Of a stretch of DNA of 64,000 bases, positions 61,565 through 64,000 are shown piece by piece (the stretch's first letter is position 1; every line of letters starts with the position of its first letter). Under the pieces are notes generated by a model that searched no databases, was not told where the DNA came from, and worked only from the letters and a program-made list of their open reading frames with translations. The stretch lies in contig JAQGHU010000078.1 in NCBI GenBank assembly GCA_028291515.1, positions 1-64,000 of the forward strand, in the 5' to 3' direction. The stretch is from Schlesneria sp. (GTDB lineage Bacteria; Planctomycetota; Planctomycetia; Planctomycetales; Planctomycetaceae). The position numbers were made by a program, and so were the translations under genes.

Positions 61565-62526
61565 CTGCATCGACTCCCCAGAAGAATCCGCTGGCAGGCA
61601 GAATTGCCTTCGTCGGGCTGCTCATCGGCTACTTGCTCACAGGCTTCTTTACTGTTCCCACGAACGAAGTCGCGGTCGTGCGTCGATTTGGCCGAGCCAC
61701 CTGGCCCGCCCGCAGCAGCGGCCTGCAATACGATCTTCCCTGGCCCTTCACCAGAGTCGATCGAGTCAACTTAAACGCGATCCGCACACTCACAGTGGGC
61801 GAAGCAACCGACACCGCCAATGCCTTCCTGTCCCCCGCCACATCGCAACCAACAGCCTTCTTAACCGGCGACCGCAACCTGCTGCAGTTGCAGGTCGCCG
61901 TGCAGTATCGCGTCTCCGAAGAATTCCTCGCCCAGTGGCTGTATGGCAGCGATACCCCCGAACAGCGATTGAGATCCCTGGTCGAGACCATGATCGCCGA
62001 CCTCGTCTCACGCAGCGGCGTCGACTTTGTGCATACACAAGGCCTGGCAGAACTCAACAATCGCCTGCTCGCCGCAGTCCGATCCGCCGCTCGCGAACAA
62101 CGCCTGGGCTGTGATGTCGAACAGGTCACAATCGATCGCGCCGAACCCCCACCGCGCGTGAAGGCCGAGTTCCTCGACGTCTCCAACGCCCGCGCCGACA
62201 TGGCCCGCTCCATCAACGAAGCCCGCGGCTACGCCGAACAAAAGCTCGCCGAATCCCAAGCCGACGCCAGACAGATCGTCGACAACGCCGAACGCGAACG
62301 AGGCACCAGAATCTCCAGCGCCAAAGGCTCCGCCGACCGCTTCGTCAAACTAGCAGACCAGATCCAACTCGACGCCACCTCACGCAACGGCAACTACACC
62401 GAGTCACGCGATCTCACTCTAAGACGCCTCTACATCGAAACCGTCCGAGAAATCCTGGGCCGAGTCAAATCCAAGATCGTCCTCGACGGCCCACAACCCG
62501 CGAATGTGATGTTGCCCGCGAAGTGA
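61561..62526 (+). CDS. hflK: HflK-like SPFH (band 7) membrane protein
   Basis: A 321-residue SPFH protein with an N-terminal helix (IAFVGLLIGYLLTGFF), then FTVPTNEVAVVRRFGRATW, LQYDLPWPFTRVDRVNLN and FLTGDRNLLQLQVAVQYRVS, the HflK pattern (LTxDxN-VQYR). The coiled coil INEARGYAEQKLAESQADA follows. It starts with GTG inside the stop of hflC. The order hflC-hflK is the reverse of E. coli. Shorter than E. coli HflK, lacking its Gly/Pro-rich N-terminus. Confidence 0.85.
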   Translation: MTASTPQKNPLAGRIAFVGLLIGYLLTGFFTVPTNEVAVVRRFGRATWPARSSGLQYDLPWPFTRVDRVNLNAIRTLTVGEATDTANAFLSPATSQPTAFLTGDRNLLQLQVAVQYRVSEEFLAQWLYGSDTPEQRLRSLVETMIADLVSRSGVDFVHTQGLAELNNRLLAAVRSAAREQRLGCDVEQVTIDRAEPPPRVKAEFLDVSNARADMARSINEARGYAEQKLAESQADARQIVDNAERERGTRISSAKGSADRFVKLADQIQLDATSRNGNYTESRDLTLRRLYIETVREILGRVKSKIVLDGPQPANVMLPAK

Positions 62527-62548
62527 CATGCAAGACGCCTGCCGTTAG

Positions 62549-64000
62549 TCAAAACCACTGGTAGGCATACTCATGGAATCTCTTCAACAATTCCTCACGT
62601 CGAGACTTCGTCTCAGAAGTTTCGAGTTGAGGGCTGATAGAACGAAGCTGCGACAGCAAGCGGTCGTCCGCCATTTGATAGGCACTCCAGCCTCGTTGTC
62701 GTCGCGACTCGGCTTGCGATTCTGCGTCGATCAGCTTGTTGGCAAGCATCGCTCGAATGCCTTGCTGGATGATCGGATCATCGCAATGGATTAAAGGCCG
62801 CAGTTGCAGAAGACCTTCGGAAGTGGTGGGATGAACACTAATTTGTACGCTGGGCGCCGAATCACCGGAAAGGATGCGACCGACGTTATAACGATTCACA
62901 AAAGCATCAACGGGTAGAATCGCGTACAGATATGCAGCGAACGTCACCGTCCACAACTGACGGCGGATCAGCCAGGTGAAATCGTAGTTACGAGCAATCT
63001 TACGCAGCACGAGCAAGAAGCCGAAGACCACCGAAGCAGCACCGAGTAAACCGATGACCCGCATGCGAGTCATTCCGTTGAAACCAACATAAATAAACAA
63101 CCGATTGAAGACTGCCACGGCCAACAGCAGATTCTCCAACGACCAAATCCATGATAGCCGTCTCAGTTTTGGCAACCGGGGATCATCCAGCATTCGACCT
63201 CGAAAAATCACCGATAGCAGCAATGTGGCCAAGCCCAGTGCGACTGTCAGCCATGCCGCCCCTTCATGAGCATATCCCGAATAGTGAAACCCTTTGGGGA
63301 AGACGCGGAACCACAACGTCTGAAATTCAAAGATCAGGTAGACGGCGAATAGGCCGATCACCATGACTAATGTGTTTCGGAATGCTTCGTAGAGCGGAGC
63401 GGTCGCAGGCTCAACCGAGACGTAGATGGCGTCGTTCGACATCGACACCTGTTTGGTGTCAGGCCTGAGCAGACCAACTCCCAGCCATAAGATGGCGATG
63501 CAGAAGACGACTTCAAGGGCCTCGAAACGACTCATCCAACTTTGGATTGCATCGACGAAGTGAGTTAATCCGCTGCTGAACGACCTGACTAGGTCTGGAT
63601 TCGCCAGGATGAAAATCGTGCCAAACACAAACAGCGTCGCCACGGGTAACAAGACAGCCACCAAATGAGCTTGAACAATCTTCGGGCTGAAGCGGCTGAG
63701 AGATCTCGAATAAAGATGCAATCCACGATGTCCCGCAGGAATCAAGTGCGCTGCAAATACGATCGACTGCAGCACATGGGGCCGCAGGCCCGAAAGACTC
63801 ATGGCGAAGCCACAGAGCAGCACAAACCCGGCGACGACGGCAGCAACCGAACCACACCACACAAGTCGTAGCGAGGTGAGCATCAACAGCGGTAGAAGAA
63901 TGCAACTGCTGACATCGAACCTTCGACCGACTATGCCTAGGAATAACAAGACAGGAGCGACGCTGAACAGCAGACCCAGTCCTGTGTAACCATGACCGCG
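62549..64000 (-). CDS. DUF4153 (DUF4173-type) membrane protein, cut by the window edge
   Basis: A polytopic membrane protein of at least 483 residues with about ten helices. HYSGYAHEGAAWLTVALGLATLLL and FNRLFIYVGFNGMTRMRVIG are characteristic of the DUF4153/DUF4173 family. The soluble C-terminal tail (from about SVHPTTSEGLLQLRP) is rich in Arg, Gln and Ser. The frame has no stop up to position 64000 and continues with a hydrophobic stretch (GLGLLFSVAP), so the true start is beyond the window. Function of the family is unknown. It is convergent with hflK, 22 bases apart. Confidence 0.8.
   Translation of the reverse strand, partial: RGHGYTGLGLLFSVAPVLLFLGIVGRRFDVSSCILLPLLMLTSLRLVWCGSVAAVVAGFVLLCGFAMSLSGLRPHVLQSIVFAAHLIPAGHRGLHLYSRSLSRFSPKIVQAHLVAVLLPVATLFVFGTIFILANPDLVRSFSSGLTHFVDAIQSWMSRFEALEVVFCIAILWLGVGLLRPDTKQVSMSNDAIYVSVEPATAPLYEAFRNTLVMVIGLFAVYLIFEFQTLWFRVFPKGFHYSGYAHEGAAWLTVALGLATLLLSVIFRGRMLDDPRLPKLRRLSWIWSLENLLLAVAVFNRLFIYVGFNGMTRMRVIGLLGAASVVFGFLLVLRKIARNYDFTWLIRRQLWTVTFAAYLYAILPVDAFVNRYNVGRILSGDSAPSVQISVHPTTSEGLLQLRPLIHCDDPIIQQGIRAMLANKLIDAESQAESRRQRGWSAYQMADDRLLSQLRSISPQLETSETKSRREELLKRFHEYAYQWF

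Overview
The window looks like chromosome of a planctomycete (phylum Planctomycetota). It holds three DUF1559 prepilin-like proteins with near-identical N-termini, a sulfatase / PSCyt1-DUF1549-DUF1553 / DUF1501 operon, small lipoproteins with carboxypeptidase-regulatory-like folds, GYF_2 proteins, a BMC shell protein, and many intergenic inverted repeats of the kind common in these genomes. Genus cannot be assigned from this sequence alone. I see no rRNA, CRISPR array, transposase or prophage.

Layout. 1-6.6 kb: a low-complexity lipoprotein, a D-threonine-aldolase-like enzyme translationally coupled to an aldo/keto reductase, thyX, a secreted esterase, and a DUF1559 protein with a lipoprotein. 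6.6-9.5 kb: an accessory-looking block of two overlapping RlaP-type nucleotidyltransferases, a tRNA-Asp followed 10 bases later by a degenerate tRNA-Met-like RNA, and a DUF6602 protein with nuclease-like residues. This is my best candidate for an undescribed (RNA-repair or defence) system. 9.6-14.7 kb: glycolate oxidase, with a GlcD-GlcE fusion coupled to GlcF, and a membrane glycosyltransferase. 15-23.4 kb: a trehalose block, treZ-treY (overlapping) and a TreS-maltokinase fusion.

23.7-37 kb: two near-identical three-cysteine Rrf2 regulators, a GYF/BON protein, a 58-residue YezD/OscA-like protein, DUF1559 proteins, an AhpD-like protein, a BON protein, then the sulfatase operon ending in a second YezD/OscA-like gene. 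The placing suggests sulfur-responsive control of sulfated-polymer use. 37-44 kb: MBOAT acyltransferase, MFS carrier, RDD protein, galactose mutarotase and several repeat elements. 44.3-46.1 kb: an XRE-ImmA/PIN-like toxin-antitoxin-type pair with a candidate operator. 46.7-50.8 kb: kdsD followed by a 1032-residue OstA/LptA-like repeat protein, probably a one-piece LPS-transport bridge. 51-64 kb: a triple-GYF protein, a degenerate HD-GYP/PAS/GGDEF protein, an orphan BMC-T shell protein, a lipoprotein with a cysteine-less thioredoxin-like domain, a TolB-like propeller, hflC-hflK, and a DUF4153 membrane protein cut by the window edge.

Four gene pairs share 4-base ATGA or GTGA overlaps. Six or more families of inverted repeats occupy the gaps. 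All family names come from reading the sequence by eye; no search was run.
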